Assembly: GCA_937989875.1 (NCBI GenBank)
Contig: CALKBO010000052.1
Location: 1 to 37,995 of the forward strand
DNA length: 37,995 nt
Direction of reading: 5' to 3'
DNA from: an uncultured Collinsella sp.
Lineage (GTDB): Bacteria > Actinomycetota > Coriobacteriia > Coriobacteriales > Coriobacteriaceae
This document shows positions 25,048 through 33,542 of this stretch, in pieces. A model generated the notes under the pieces. That model had not been told where the DNA came from, searched no databases, and worked only from the letters and a program-made list of their open reading frames with translations. Made by a program: the position numbers and the translations under genes. The first letter of the stretch is position 1. Each line of letters opens with the position of its first letter.

Positions 25048-26118
25048 CTATCGACAAACCAAATGAATCCTGCTCGCATCAAAATGCATGCGCAAGGTCT
25101 CCCCCGCCTGTGGCAGCTCCTCTACAGGAACGCCCACCTTGTTGACCTTCCACTGCAGACGCGTTGGCGCATCGGCCCGCGGCACGTCCAGCAGCACCAG
25201 CCGCTCAAAGCGCGAATCGCTCACACGTGCCACGTGCAAATCGTAGCTGTTGCGACCGCGCTCCGCGCGATTGTCAACATGGAAGTAGCTCGCACGAATA
25301 CCGAGGTACGTCACGTTATCGGGAACCTCATGGCCCACGTTAAAGGTCATGCCCCAGTCCAGGGCTTCAACTTCCTGAGACCCGATCTTGCGCGCCCGGC
25401 TTGTGTTCTTGCAGCCCGTCAGGCGCAGTGCCGCCAGCGTCTGCGGACGGCGGACCACGTCCTCGACGGAGCCGATCTCCTCAACATGCCCGTCGTGCAT
25501 CACGCAGATGCGCCCGCACAGGCGGCACGCTTCGTCGATGTCGTGGCTCACGTAGAGCACGGTGCGGTTGCATACATCGAACAGGTCGAGCATGTTCTGT
25601 TCGAGGGCGCTCTTAAGATAGGAATCGAGTGCGCTCATGGGCTCGTCGAACATAAAAATGCCCGGATGCGCCGCCACCATGCGGGCAAGCGCCACACGTT
25701 GTTGCTGACCGCCCGAGAGTCGCGCGGGATAGCGGTCGGCAAAATCGGACAGACCGAAAATGCCCAGATAGCGCTCGGCGAGATTTTTGCGCGCGGCGGC
25801 GTCGCCCGCATCCTTTACACCGGCGCATACGTTATCGGCCACCGTCATGTTGGGAAACAGCTGATAGTTTTGGAACAGCAGGGCGCATTTGCGCGCCTGG
25901 GGCGACAGGTTGATGCCCGTCGCCGAGTCAAAAAAGGTCACGCCGTTGACGACGATCTTGCCCTCGTCGGGCGTCTCCACGCCGGCGATGCAGCGCAGCG
26001 TACAGCTCTTGCCGCAGCCCGAGGCGCCCAGCAGCGCCACACGATCCTCGCCGGCCTCAAGCTGCATGTCGAGCATAAACCCGGGATAGCGCTTTTTGAT
26101 ATCCAGAACGAGCGACAT
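25048..26118 (-). CDS. modC: Molybdate ABC transporter ATP-binding protein
   Basis: ATPase of the molybdate (or tungstate) importer, 356 residues. Walker A GASGCGKS near residue 32, Q-loop FQNYQLFPNMT, signature LSGGQQQRVALARM and Walker B IFMFDEPMSALD are intact. The last 110 residues form the C-terminal regulatory region expected in ModC-type proteins; its oxyanion-binding ability cannot be judged by eye. ATG 26118 lies three bases after the modB stop, so the two are coupled. The neighbours modA, modB, moeA and mog favour molybdate over sulfate or other oxyanions. Confidence 0.92.
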   Translation of the reverse strand: MSLVLDIKKRYPGFMLDMQLEAGEDRVALLGASGCGKSCTLRCIAGVETPDEGKIVVNGVTFFDSATGINLSPQARKCALLFQNYQLFPNMTVADNVCAGVKDAGDAAARKNLAERYLGIFGLSDFADRYPARLSGGQQQRVALARMVAAHPGIFMFDEPMSALDSYLKSALEQNMLDLFDVCNRTVLYVSHDIDEACRLCGRICVMHDGHVEEIGSVEDVVRRPQTLAALRLTGCKNTSRARKIGSQEVEALDWGMTFNVGHEVPDNVTYLGIRASYFHVDNRAERGRNSYDLHVARVSDSRFERLVLLDVPRADAPTRLQWKVNKVGVPVEELPQAGETLRMHFDASRIHLVCR

Positions 26119-26121
26119 GGC

Positions 26122-27564
26122 CTATCGACCTCCCTGCAAAGCGGCATCATCGCGCATGAGCTCGGCCAGCGCCTCGCGATCGATACGCAAGGCATCGCCG
26201 CCCGCCGGGTCGAGCGAATCGCCCCGTCCGGCAAGATCTTTGATCCGCTTGCGCTCCGCACGGGAAAGGCCCCGCTCGCGATACTTTTGCGAATGAGCGG
26301 TGTACATGTTGATGAACAGGATGACCAGGAAGCTGAACACGATCACGACGGCGACCCAAAAGAGGGCCACCGAGGTGTTGCCGCCCATCCACTCAAAGTA
26401 AATCGCAATGGGGATGGTCTGCGTAATGCCGGCGTAGTTGCCCGCAAAGAACAGCGTGCAGCCAAACTCTCCCATCGCGCGGGCAAAGGCGAGGACCGTA
26501 CCAGCGGCAATAGAAGGCCACCCAAGCGGCATCATAAGCTTGGCAAAGATGCGACGCTCGGACCATCCCAGGGTTCGCGCGGCGTCAAGCATCTGCGTGT
26601 CGAGGCACTCAAAGGCGCCGAGCGCCGTACGGTAGACCAGGGGGAACGATACCACCACGGCAGAGATCACCGCCGCCGGCCACGTAAAGACAATCGAGAC
26701 GCCGTGCGCAATCAGCCACTGGCCCACCCCGGTCGAGCGACCAAACAGCATAAGCAGCAAAAAGCCGCAGACCGTGGGCGGCAACACCATGGGGATGGTA
26801 AAGACCGAGTCGAGCAGGCCCTTGATGCGACTCGAGGTACCCATAGTCTTCCACGCGGCGAACAGGCCCAGCGCAAGGGAGATCACCAGGGCAAGGCCGC
26901 TCGTTTTAATGGACACCCAAAACGGGCGATAGTCGATGTCGCCCAAAAAGGAGACCAGAGAGGTCAAGGGCCCCTGCTCATCCCGCAATATGACAGACGA
27001 CGCCTCTACCATTTGAGCGCTATCAAGCCAACGCGCGCCGCCTTTGGCATCACCCGAGGCTGATGCAATCACCACATAGCGGTCCCCATCCGCACCACGC
27101 TCATCAAAGCCATAGGTATACCCGCCGGCATCAAACGTTGTTTCCGCCGTGACATACCAAGGAAGATCCACGTCCCCCAGCCGCGCACCTCCCATGCAGT
27201 TTGCGCTGTCGAGGTCACAGACGAGGGCCTTGAGACCCGATACGCACTCGTTGTCCTGCGGATCCAATCCATACTTCTCGACCGCCTTGGGCGATATCCA
27301 CGCCACAACGCGATCGGCAGCAGGCGCCACTACAAGGTCCACATCCTCGTCAACGGGAAACCGGTAGCCCTCAGGCTGGCCCTCCATGGCACGAGCGGTC
27401 CCCTTCGCCAACCGCTCAAAACCCTCGATTCCATAGGAAAGCCCATGAGCGGTCGCAGCAACCTGGGCCCCGTCCTCGGCGTCCCCGGCAAACGCAAATC
27501 CCGGCACCCAGCAAAGCGCGAAGGTCAAAGCACAGGCGGCAAGCATGCGGAATCTATTAAGCAC
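26122..27564 (-). CDS. modB: Molybdate ABC transporter permease with a large N-terminal extracytoplasmic extension
   Basis: Residues about 235-420 are a standard ModB permease with five or six membrane spans: SIKTSGLALVISLALG, PMVLPPTVCGFLLL, the EAA-type loop LDAARTLGWSERRIFAKLMMP, and GEFGCTLFFAG. Ordinary ModB is about 225 residues; this one is 480. The first 25 residues look like a signal peptide (MLAACALTFALCWVPGFAFA) and are followed by about 200 residues of acidic soluble sequence I do not recognise, then the permease and a 55-residue charged tail. The start is GTG 27564, with GGAG seven bases upstream. It lies 68 bases after modA and three before modC. The assignment as ModB is secure; the extension's role is unknown. 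Confidence 0.88.
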   Translation of the reverse strand: MLNRFRMLAACALTFALCWVPGFAFAGDAEDGAQVAATAHGLSYGIEGFERLAKGTARAMEGQPEGYRFPVDEDVDLVVAPAADRVVAWISPKAVEKYGLDPQDNECVSGLKALVCDLDSANCMGGARLGDVDLPWYVTAETTFDAGGYTYGFDERGADGDRYVVIASASGDAKGGARWLDSAQMVEASSVILRDEQGPLTSLVSFLGDIDYRPFWVSIKTSGLALVISLALGLFAAWKTMGTSSRIKGLLDSVFTIPMVLPPTVCGFLLLMLFGRSTGVGQWLIAHGVSIVFTWPAAVISAVVVSFPLVYRTALGAFECLDTQMLDAARTLGWSERRIFAKLMMPLGWPSIAAGTVLAFARAMGEFGCTLFFAGNYAGITQTIPIAIYFEWMGGNTSVALFWVAVVIVFSFLVILFINMYTAHSQKYRERGLSRAERKRIKDLAGRGDSLDPAGGDALRIDREALAELMRDDAALQGGR

Positions 27565-27632
27565 GAAAAGCTCCAAGCGAATAGAAGGACGGAGTGAAAC
27601 ACAAAACGATGGAATTATCGCGCCAAGCCGCA

Positions 27633-28508
27633 CTACTCGGAAAGCTCAAAGCCGTACTTAGCCCAAATCTTCTGGGCTTTCTTGTTGGTCAGGCAGAAGT
27701 CGATGAACGCCTTGGCCTCGTCGGCGTGCTCGGAGCTATCGGCGACAGCGCCGGGATACACGATGGGCTTGTGCGAGTCCTCGGGGCACACGAAGGCCTC
27801 CTCGATGCCGTCGTAGCGGAAGATATCGGAGCTGTAGACAAAACCGGCCACGCAGTCGCCCGTAGAGACGTAAGAAGCAGCGGTGCCGACCTTGTCGGCC
27901 AGAGCCACCTTGTCGGCGAGATCGGGTGTATACTCGCCGCCGTCGCCCTCGGTGCCGGTGTAGAGGCCCACGGAGGCCAGGGCCTGGTTGGCGTACTTGC
28001 CGGCGGGAACGGTCTTGGCGTCGCCGATGGCGATCTTGCCGTCCAGGTTCGCGACGTCGGCGATGGCCTCGACCTTGATATCGGAGCCCTCGGCACGAAT
28101 GATCACGAGGTCGTTGACGAACATGTCCTCACGCGTGTCGGCGTCGACGAGCTCGGCGGCCTCGGCGTCGTCCATGGTGCCCTTGGAGGCCGTGATGAGT
28201 ACGTCGACGGCAGCGCCGGCCTTCATCTGCTCGACCAGGTCGCCAGAGGCCTTAAACTGCGTATCGGCAAAGGTGGTGCCGGTCTGGTCGGTATAGAGCT
28301 TCTGAACCTCGGGCAGGGCCTTCTCGAGCGAGTTGGCGGCAAAGATTTGCAGCTCAACAGCCTTCTTCTTAGAGGAAGACTTGGCGGAGCCGGCATCGGA
28401 ACCGGCGGGCTCGGACGTCTTATTACCCGAGCAGCCAGCAAGACCAAGGCCGGCGGCAGCGGCAGCAGAAAGCGAGACGAAACCGCGGCGAGAAACCATA
28501 TCGAACAT
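27633..28508 (-). CDS. modA: Molybdate-binding lipoprotein, ABC transporter substrate-binding subunit
   Basis: Periplasm-facing binding protein of 291 residues. The N-terminus has a twin-arginine-like SRRGFVSL and a lipobox ending GLAGCSG, so it is probably a Tat-exported lipoprotein anchored at Cys. The mature part has the ModA fold: IFAANSLEKALPEV, DTQFKASGDLVEQ, VLITASKGTMD and AIGDAKTVPAGKYANQAL, where oxyanion-binding Ser and Thr residues are expected. Start MFDMVSRRG at 28508 follows AAAGGG by six bases. It is first of modA-modB-modC, 51 bases after the mog stop. Confidence 0.93.
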   Translation of the reverse strand: MFDMVSRRGFVSLSAAAAAGLGLAGCSGNKTSEPAGSDAGSAKSSSKKKAVELQIFAANSLEKALPEVQKLYTDQTGTTFADTQFKASGDLVEQMKAGAAVDVLITASKGTMDDAEAAELVDADTREDMFVNDLVIIRAEGSDIKVEAIADVANLDGKIAIGDAKTVPAGKYANQALASVGLYTGTEGDGGEYTPDLADKVALADKVGTAASYVSTGDCVAGFVYSSDIFRYDGIEEAFVCPEDSHKPIVYPGAVADSSEHADEAKAFIDFCLTNKKAQKIWAKYGFELSE

Positions 28509-28559
28509 GTTGAACCCTTTCAAACAATGCGCCCGGGCACTCCGCCGCAGGTTAGCCGC

Positions 28560-29039
28560 TTATCTGGTATGCCCGCCACCCGCTGTCATCTGAGCCGCAT
28601 GCTCCAGCTGGTCGGCGATCGCCTCCCAACATTCGCGAGCCGCCTTGGTGGAACCGGGAAAGTTTACGACAAGTGTATACTTACGTTGCATACACACGGC
28701 GCGCGAGAGCATGGCACGACGCGTCTTGGTCATCGAGTAAGCCCGAATCGCCTCGGCAATGCCCGGCACATCGCGATCGCAGACGGCGCGCGTCGCCTCG
28801 GGCGTCACATCGCGCATCGAAAGCCCCGTGCCGCCACAGGTGAGCACGACATTGGCGTGACATTCATCGGCCGCCTTCACGATGGCATCACCGATCTCGC
28901 TGACGTCGTCGCGCACGACCACGTGTGAGACGACCGTCCAGCCCTGCGCCTCGATAAGCTCCTCGAGCGCGGCTCCGGCCTCATCCTGCGAAAGATCGCG
29001 CGTATCCGAACACGTCACGATCGATATCTTCAACTCCAT
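28560..29039 (-). CDS. Molybdopterin adenylyltransferase (MogA/MoaB family)
   Basis: Adenylates molybdopterin before molybdenum insertion by MoeA. The 159-residue protein shows the MoaB/MogA fold with IVTCSDTRD at the N-terminus, CGGTGLSMRDVTPEA and the later VVNFPGSTKAARE. Start MELKISIVTC at 29039 has a full AGGAGG seven bases upstream. It lies ten bases after moeA and 51 before modA, so cofactor synthesis and molybdate uptake form one transcription run. MogA and MoaB subtypes are hard to separate by eye. Confidence 0.93.
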   Translation of the reverse strand: MELKISIVTCSDTRDLSQDEAGAALEELIEAQGWTVVSHVVVRDDVSEIGDAIVKAADECHANVVLTCGGTGLSMRDVTPEATRAVCDRDVPGIAEAIRAYSMTKTRRAMLSRAVCMQRKYTLVVNFPGSTKAARECWEAIADQLEHAAQMTAGGGHTR

Positions 29040-29049
29040 AGTCTTCCTC

Positions 29050-30312
29050 CTACAGCACCGCGCCCTCGGGCAGATCGACGCGCACAACGTCCACGACATC
29101 GCCCGCCGCAAGGTCACACGGCCTTTCGTCAATACGCAACAGGCAGTTGGCCCGCTGCATCGTGCCGAGCAGCGCCGAATTCTGCGTCTTGGCCTCGGTC
29201 ACCAACAGCTCACCGGTCTCGGGGTCGCGCGAAACCGTGGCGCGATCGAAGAAGCGGCGATGCTGTCGCTTTTTCACGCCGTGCGTGAGCATCGCCTGCT
29301 GCACGGGACGCGCGCCCTCGGCAAAGCCGCGCATCTTGCGGATCGCCGGACGGGCAAGCATCTCAAAGCCTACATACGCCGCGGCCGGATTACCCGAAAG
29401 CCCCAGGTAGGGCTTACTCCCGAGCAAGCCAAACGTGATGGCCTTGCCCGGACGCATCGAGATGCGGTCAAACAACACCTCGCCCTCGCGCTGGACCAAC
29501 GCCGTCACATAGTCGTAATCACCCGCCGAGGCACCACCGCTCGTAATGACAAAATCGCACTCCCGCACGGCACGATGTACCAGCTCGGATATCGCCCGCT
29601 CATCGTCGGGTGCGATGCCGTAGAACACGGGCTCGGCGCCGGCATCGAGCGCTTCGGCCATCAACGCCGATGAGTTGGAGTCGCGAATCTGCCCGCGCAC
29701 CGGCACGTTACTCGGTGCGACCAGCTCCGTGCCCAGCGAGATGACGCCCACGCGCGGAGCAGCGTGCACCTTCACACTCGCGTATCCGGCACTTGCCAGC
29801 AGGCCCGCGCCCGCCGGAGCCACGATCTCGCCGGCGCGTATCACGACGTCCCCGGCATGGGCCTCCTCGGCGGCGGAACGAACGTTCTCCCCTACCTTGG
29901 CGGGCGCCGAGAAACGGATGCGCGAGCCCTCGTTGCCGTCACCGTCGAGCACATCGACGACCTCGTACTTCACCACGGCATCGGCACCTTCGGGTACCGG
30001 CGCGCCCGTCATGATGCGGACCGCCTCGCCCGCGCCGACCGCGCCCTCAAACACATGGCCCGCGGCCTCGTGTCCGATAACGTCGAGCGTCACCGGCACC
30101 TCACCAGATGCCTGCGCCAAGTCCGCCGAGCGCACGGCATATCCGTCCATAGCGCTGTTGGCAAACGGCGAGATGTCGATATCGGCCACCGCGTCCTCGG
30201 CCAAGGGAAGACCGGCAGCCTGCCACACGGGAATCTCGACAACTTCGGTGCGATTCACGTGCGACAAGACGATCGCCTGCGCGTCCTCCAACGGAATGAG
30301 TTTCTCAGCCAT
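29050..30312 (-). CDS. moeA: Molybdopterin molybdenumtransferase
   Basis: Inserts molybdenum into adenylated molybdopterin. At 420 residues it is normal for MoeA. Visible are domain III motifs ANSAMDGYAVR, GAPVPEGADAVVKYE, the MPT-binding domain with LGTELVAP, SNSSALMAEAL, TSGGASAGDYDYV and MRPGKAITFGLLG, and GLSGNPAAAYVGFE. Start MAEKLIPLED at 30312 follows AGAGGTG. It heads the minus-strand moeA-mog-modABC run and is divergent from the CLC gene. A TATACT at 30376-30371 is a candidate -10 box without a clear -35 box. Confidence 0.95.
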   Translation of the reverse strand: MAEKLIPLEDAQAIVLSHVNRTEVVEIPVWQAAGLPLAEDAVADIDISPFANSAMDGYAVRSADLAQASGEVPVTLDVIGHEAAGHVFEGAVGAGEAVRIMTGAPVPEGADAVVKYEVVDVLDGDGNEGSRIRFSAPAKVGENVRSAAEEAHAGDVVIRAGEIVAPAGAGLLASAGYASVKVHAAPRVGVISLGTELVAPSNVPVRGQIRDSNSSALMAEALDAGAEPVFYGIAPDDERAISELVHRAVRECDFVITSGGASAGDYDYVTALVQREGEVLFDRISMRPGKAITFGLLGSKPYLGLSGNPAAAYVGFEMLARPAIRKMRGFAEGARPVQQAMLTHGVKKRQHRRFFDRATVSRDPETGELLVTEAKTQNSALLGTMQRANCLLRIDERPCDLAAGDVVDVVRVDLPEGAVL

Positions 30313-30488
30313 ATACACCTCTAGCATGCTGCGGCGCACAACGAAAGCGCCAATTCTTTATATTTATCTCAGTATAATCCCCCATTGCACGACCGCGGCA
30401 CGGCCTGTGCCCACGAATACACCTGTCGGTTGCAGGACGCGAAACAGAATCGATACCAACCCACCGTCCCGTCGCGTTTTCCGCGTTT

Positions 30489-30494
30489 TATAAT
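30489..30494 (+). promoter_or_regulatory. Candidate -10 box for the CLC gene
   Basis: A perfect TATAAT lies 29 bases before the CLC start codon in the divergent moeA/CLC gap. The expected -35 position reads GTCCCG, which is poor. I see no riboswitch in this gap. Confidence 0.4.
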
Positions 30495-30523
30495 GCTTGC
30501 GTTGCAACCCAAAAGAGGAACAT

Positions 30524-31942
30524 ATGACTTTTACCGACAAATCCGATAGCACCAGCGAAGCACGGGAAACCTCCCGACCGCTCGATGAGGGCGGTTTCTC
30601 CCTGAACGACGTCATCATGGCCGGCAGGCATCAACTCACCCGCTCTGAGCAGCTCTTGGCCGCCGACACGCGCCGCAACGCCCGCAACCTGATCGCAAGT
30701 GCCAAGCTACTCGCGCTGGTCGTCATCGTCTCGCTCGCCATGGGCGTTGCCGCCTGGGCGTTTTTGGCCTCGCTGAATATCGCGACCGACTATCGCGAGC
30801 ACCATGCGTGGGTGTACGCCCTGCTTCCCGTGGTTGGTGTGGCCACCGCATGGGTGTACAAAAACCACGGCCTTGCCGCCAAACGCGGTAACAACCTGGT
30901 CATCGACTCCGCCTTGGACACACGCCTCATCCATATGCGCATGGCCGTCCTCACCTTTATCTGCTCCACGCTCACGCACCTGACGGGCGGATCTGCGGGC
31001 CGCGAGGGAGCCGCCGTGCAAATTGGCGGCACCATCGCCAGCAACATCTCAAGCCTCGCCCACCTCAAAAAGCATGACCACCACGACCTCATGCTCGCCG
31101 GCATCTCGTCGGCCTTTGGCGCCGTATTCGGCTCGCCCCTTGCCGGAGCTTTCTTTGGCATGGAGATGTGCTTTATCGGCAAGATCGACTACACCGCGGG
31201 CATCTACTGCCTGGTCGCCTCGTTTACCGGCTACTTTACATCACTCGCCCTGGGTACCGAGTACGAAGCGAATGCCATCGCCAGCGTTCCCGCCATGACG
31301 CCCAAAACGGTCGTTATCGTTGTGATCAGCGCCATTATCTTCGGTCTGACGGCACGCCTCTTTGCCTGGTCGGTTCGAACCGTCAAGAGCCTGTACGGTC
31401 GCTTTATCACCAATTACCTCGTTCGCGCCCTTATAGGCGCACTCGTGGTTTTGGCTGTCTATGCTCTCCTCGACGCCTGGGACTACGCCGGCCTTTCCAC
31501 GTGGCTTTCGGGCGCCGGGTTTGCCGGCAACACCACCCTCGCCGACGCCGCCATCAAGCTCGTCGTAACGGCACTCACCCTGGGTGCCGGTTTCCAAGGC
31601 GGCGAGGTCACGCCCCTGTTTGGCATCGGTGCGGCACTCGGTGGCTGGATCGGTTGCCTTACCGGGCTCGACCCCAGTTTTCTGGCGGCTCTCGGCATGC
31701 TCGGCGTGTTCTGTGCCGGCCTTAACGTGCCCATCACCACCTGCATGATGGCCATCGACCTGTTCCACGGCACGGCCGCCGGGTTCTTTGTCATCGTCTC
31801 GTTTATTAGCTACCTTGCCGGCGGTCACCGTGGCGTGTATCCCGCACAACGCATTGTGTCCCCTAAGCGCCGCTCGCTTATCGTGGACGAGGGCCACACG
31901 GTGGCAGAGGCTATCGAGCGCCACAACGACCTGATAAAGTAG
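30524..31942 (+). CDS. CLC family chloride channel or anion/proton antiporter
   Basis: Membrane protein of 472 residues with about ten hydrophobic segments. The CLC anion-path motifs are present as GSAGREGAAVQIGG (gating Glu in GREG), GSPLAGAFFGMEMCF, FQGGEVTPLFGIGAALG and AGLNVPITTCMMAIDLF. The first 55 residues are soluble and acidic. Start MTFTDKSDS at 30524 follows AGAGGA. The gating glutamate fits a coupled antiporter. The KRGNNLVIDSAL stretch and the GREG-A/V-Q form occur in CLC branches that include fluoride exporters, so chloride is not certain. It stands first of two plus-strand genes. Confidence 0.87.
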   Translation: MTFTDKSDSTSEARETSRPLDEGGFSLNDVIMAGRHQLTRSEQLLAADTRRNARNLIASAKLLALVVIVSLAMGVAAWAFLASLNIATDYREHHAWVYALLPVVGVATAWVYKNHGLAAKRGNNLVIDSALDTRLIHMRMAVLTFICSTLTHLTGGSAGREGAAVQIGGTIASNISSLAHLKKHDHHDLMLAGISSAFGAVFGSPLAGAFFGMEMCFIGKIDYTAGIYCLVASFTGYFTSLALGTEYEANAIASVPAMTPKTVVIVVISAIIFGLTARLFAWSVRTVKSLYGRFITNYLVRALIGALVVLAVYALLDAWDYAGLSTWLSGAGFAGNTTLADAAIKLVVTALTLGAGFQGGEVTPLFGIGAALGGWIGCLTGLDPSFLAALGMLGVFCAGLNVPITTCMMAIDLFHGTAAGFFVIVSFISYLAGGHRGVYPAQRIVSPKRRSLIVDEGHTVAEAIERHNDLIK

Positions 31943-32028
31943 ACGTTAGTATTCGCCGTGCAGCCACGATCGGGGACAATTCGACCCGAGCGCGACCGCA
32001 CCGTCACGCCATACGCCGGGAGTCGCCC

Positions 32029-32991
32029 ATGCACGCAACTGATTTTGGTCGAACGCTCATCATCGCCAACCCAGCCGCCCAATCGGGTGCGGCGCGCGAA
32101 GTTGCCGAGCGCCTGCAGCGCTTTTTGGACATGACTGCACGCGCATCCCAGTTTGACCTGGTATTGACCGAGTGTATGGGACACGCCAAGGAGCTGGCCG
32201 CACAGGCTCAGGGCTATCGCACCGTTATCGCCCTTGGCGGCGACGGCGTGATCCACGAGGTCGTCAACGGACTTATGGCACAAAAGGAGGGCGCCCGCCC
32301 CGCTCTTGCCATCCTACCCGTGGGTTCCGGCAACGATTTTGCCCAAACGCTCGGTATAGAAGATTTCTCCGGCAAGGATTTTGGCGCGCTGCTCACCTGC
32401 GAGCTGCAGCGTCAGGACATCGGTCGCATTCGCTCATGGAACCCCGCAAGCGGCAGCGGCGAGGCTACCGTTGAGTACTACGACCAGACGCTTTCGGTCG
32501 GCATCGATGCCGCCATCGGCCTGGGCACCACCGAGCTGCGCAAAAAGACGGGCCTCGCCGGCGCTCCGCTCTACACCCTATCGGGACTTGAGCAGTTTGG
32601 CCTTCGCTATCGCAACTACCCCATGACAGTCAGCTTTGACGGCGCGCCCGCCGAGCGCGTGAGGGCGATCATCATGGCGATCCAGCTGGGCCCCACCTAT
32701 GGCTCGGGCTATCGCATCTGCCCCGATGCCGACCCGTGCGACGGCATACTCGACGTCTGCTACGCCTGCGGCCCCGTTCCGCGTGCGGTTGCCCTGCCCA
32801 TGTTTCTTTCGGCCAAGGACGGCCACCATACCAAGTTTCCGCCGGTTTGCATGCGCCGCTGCCGCCATGCCGAGCTCACCTTTGAGGAGCCCGACTACCC
32901 CATCCAGGCCGACGGCGAACCTGTTATCGCCTCGCGCATCGAAGTCGACATCCTACCCGGCGCCCTCCAAGTCTGGCGCCCAACCCGCTAA
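32029..32991 (+). CDS. Diacylglycerol/lipid kinase family protein (YegS/DgkB type)
   Basis: Soluble lipid kinase fold, 320 residues. It begins with LIIANPAAQSG, has the nucleotide and catalytic loop VIALGGDGVIHEVVNG (GGDG motif), and ILPVGSGNDFAQTL, all typical of DAGK catalytic domains. The C-terminal beta domain ends with PIQADGEPV, matching the family QxDGE motif. A GGGAG lies upstream of ATG 32029. It is 86 bases after the CLC gene, possibly in the same transcript. Likely substrates are diacylglycerol or a related membrane lipid. Confidence 0.9.
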   Translation: MHATDFGRTLIIANPAAQSGAAREVAERLQRFLDMTARASQFDLVLTECMGHAKELAAQAQGYRTVIALGGDGVIHEVVNGLMAQKEGARPALAILPVGSGNDFAQTLGIEDFSGKDFGALLTCELQRQDIGRIRSWNPASGSGEATVEYYDQTLSVGIDAAIGLGTTELRKKTGLAGAPLYTLSGLEQFGLRYRNYPMTVSFDGAPAERVRAIIMAIQLGPTYGSGYRICPDADPCDGILDVCYACGPVPRAVALPMFLSAKDGHHTKFPPVCMRRCRHAELTFEEPDYPIQADGEPVIASRIEVDILPGALQVWRPTR

Positions 32992-32998
32992 CCACCCC

Positions 32999-33069
32999 TA
33001 AGTTGCGGTGAAATAGGGACTGTTTATGCAGGTAAAGCCGCAAAACAGCCCCTATTTCGCCGCAACTTA
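32999..33069. repeat. Palindromic intergenic repeat, family A, copy 2
   Basis: Arms 32999-33025 and 33043-33069 form a 27-bp stem with two G-T type differences. The arm starts TAAGTTGCGGTGAAATAG, the same as at 1229-1295. It lies between the convergent lipid kinase and GGQ-protein genes, the same kind of setting as copy 1. Confidence 0.8.
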
Positions 33070-33078
33070 TCGAGAAGA

Positions 33079-33459
33079 TCACTCCTCCCCGCCCGGCTTG
33101 CGGCGGTTGGCCTTTTTAATGGCGTTGAAGTGCTTGTCATTAAGCCTGCGCTGGCGAGAGCGCTGAGGCACCTTGGTCTTTACGCGTCGACGCGGTGGAC
33201 GCCCGCGACGCTCAAGCTCGGCGCGTAGCTTACGCAAACAGCAGCTACGATTTTGGAACTGACTGCGACTCTCGCGCGCCGTCACGGTAATCCCCGTAGG
33301 GATATGTTTCATGCGCACCGCCGAGTCCGTCGTGTTCACGCCTTGCCCGCCCGGACCCGTCGCGCGAAACACCTGCACCTCGCAATCGCGCGCCAGCTCC
33401 TCGACCGACATCTCGGCATAGCGCGCATACTCACGCCATCCCATCTTGTTCTCATCCAT
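33079..33459 (-). CDS. Stand-alone GGQ-domain release-factor-like protein
   Basis: Protein of 126 residues that keeps only the peptidyl-tRNA hydrolysis domain of class I release factors: RATGPGGQGVNTTDSAV, then HIPTGITVTARESRSQFQNR and a very basic tail (RRRVKTKVPQRSRQRR). There is no codon-recognition domain. Family knowledge: such proteins (ArfB/YaeJ-like, or the C12orf65 group) free stalled ribosomes. Start MDENKMGWRE at 33459 has GGGAGG eight bases upstream. The extra 22 codons upstream lie in a hairpin repeat and are unlikely to be coding. Confidence 0.85.
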   Translation of the reverse strand: MDENKMGWREYARYAEMSVEELARDCEVQVFRATGPGGQGVNTTDSAVRMKHIPTGITVTARESRSQFQNRSCCLRKLRAELERRGRPPRRRVKTKVPQRSRQRRLNDKHFNAIKKANRRKPGGEE

Positions 33460-33484
33460 ATCAACACCTCCCCTCATACAAAAA

Positions 33485-33515
33485 ATGTGACAAAGGGACA
33501 CCCCCTTTGTCACAT
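33485..33515. repeat. 13-bp perfect hairpin repeat, family D
   Basis: ATGTGACAAAGGG (33485-33497) is the exact complement of CCCTTTGTCACAT (33503-33515), loop ACACC. It lies between xpt and the GGQ gene on the minus strand. It resembles REP-type hairpins and has no T-run. Only one copy is in the window. Confidence 0.65.
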
Positions 33516-33542
33516 CGCATACCAATCGCTTGTGTTGCGCGC

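Noticed and set aside
30313..30523. Fluoride riboswitch before the CLC gene, or a Moco riboswitch or ModE-type operator before moeA
   Set aside because: Neither aptamer core is visible, and the weak TTATA/TATAA symmetry at 30355-30378 is too short to call an operator.
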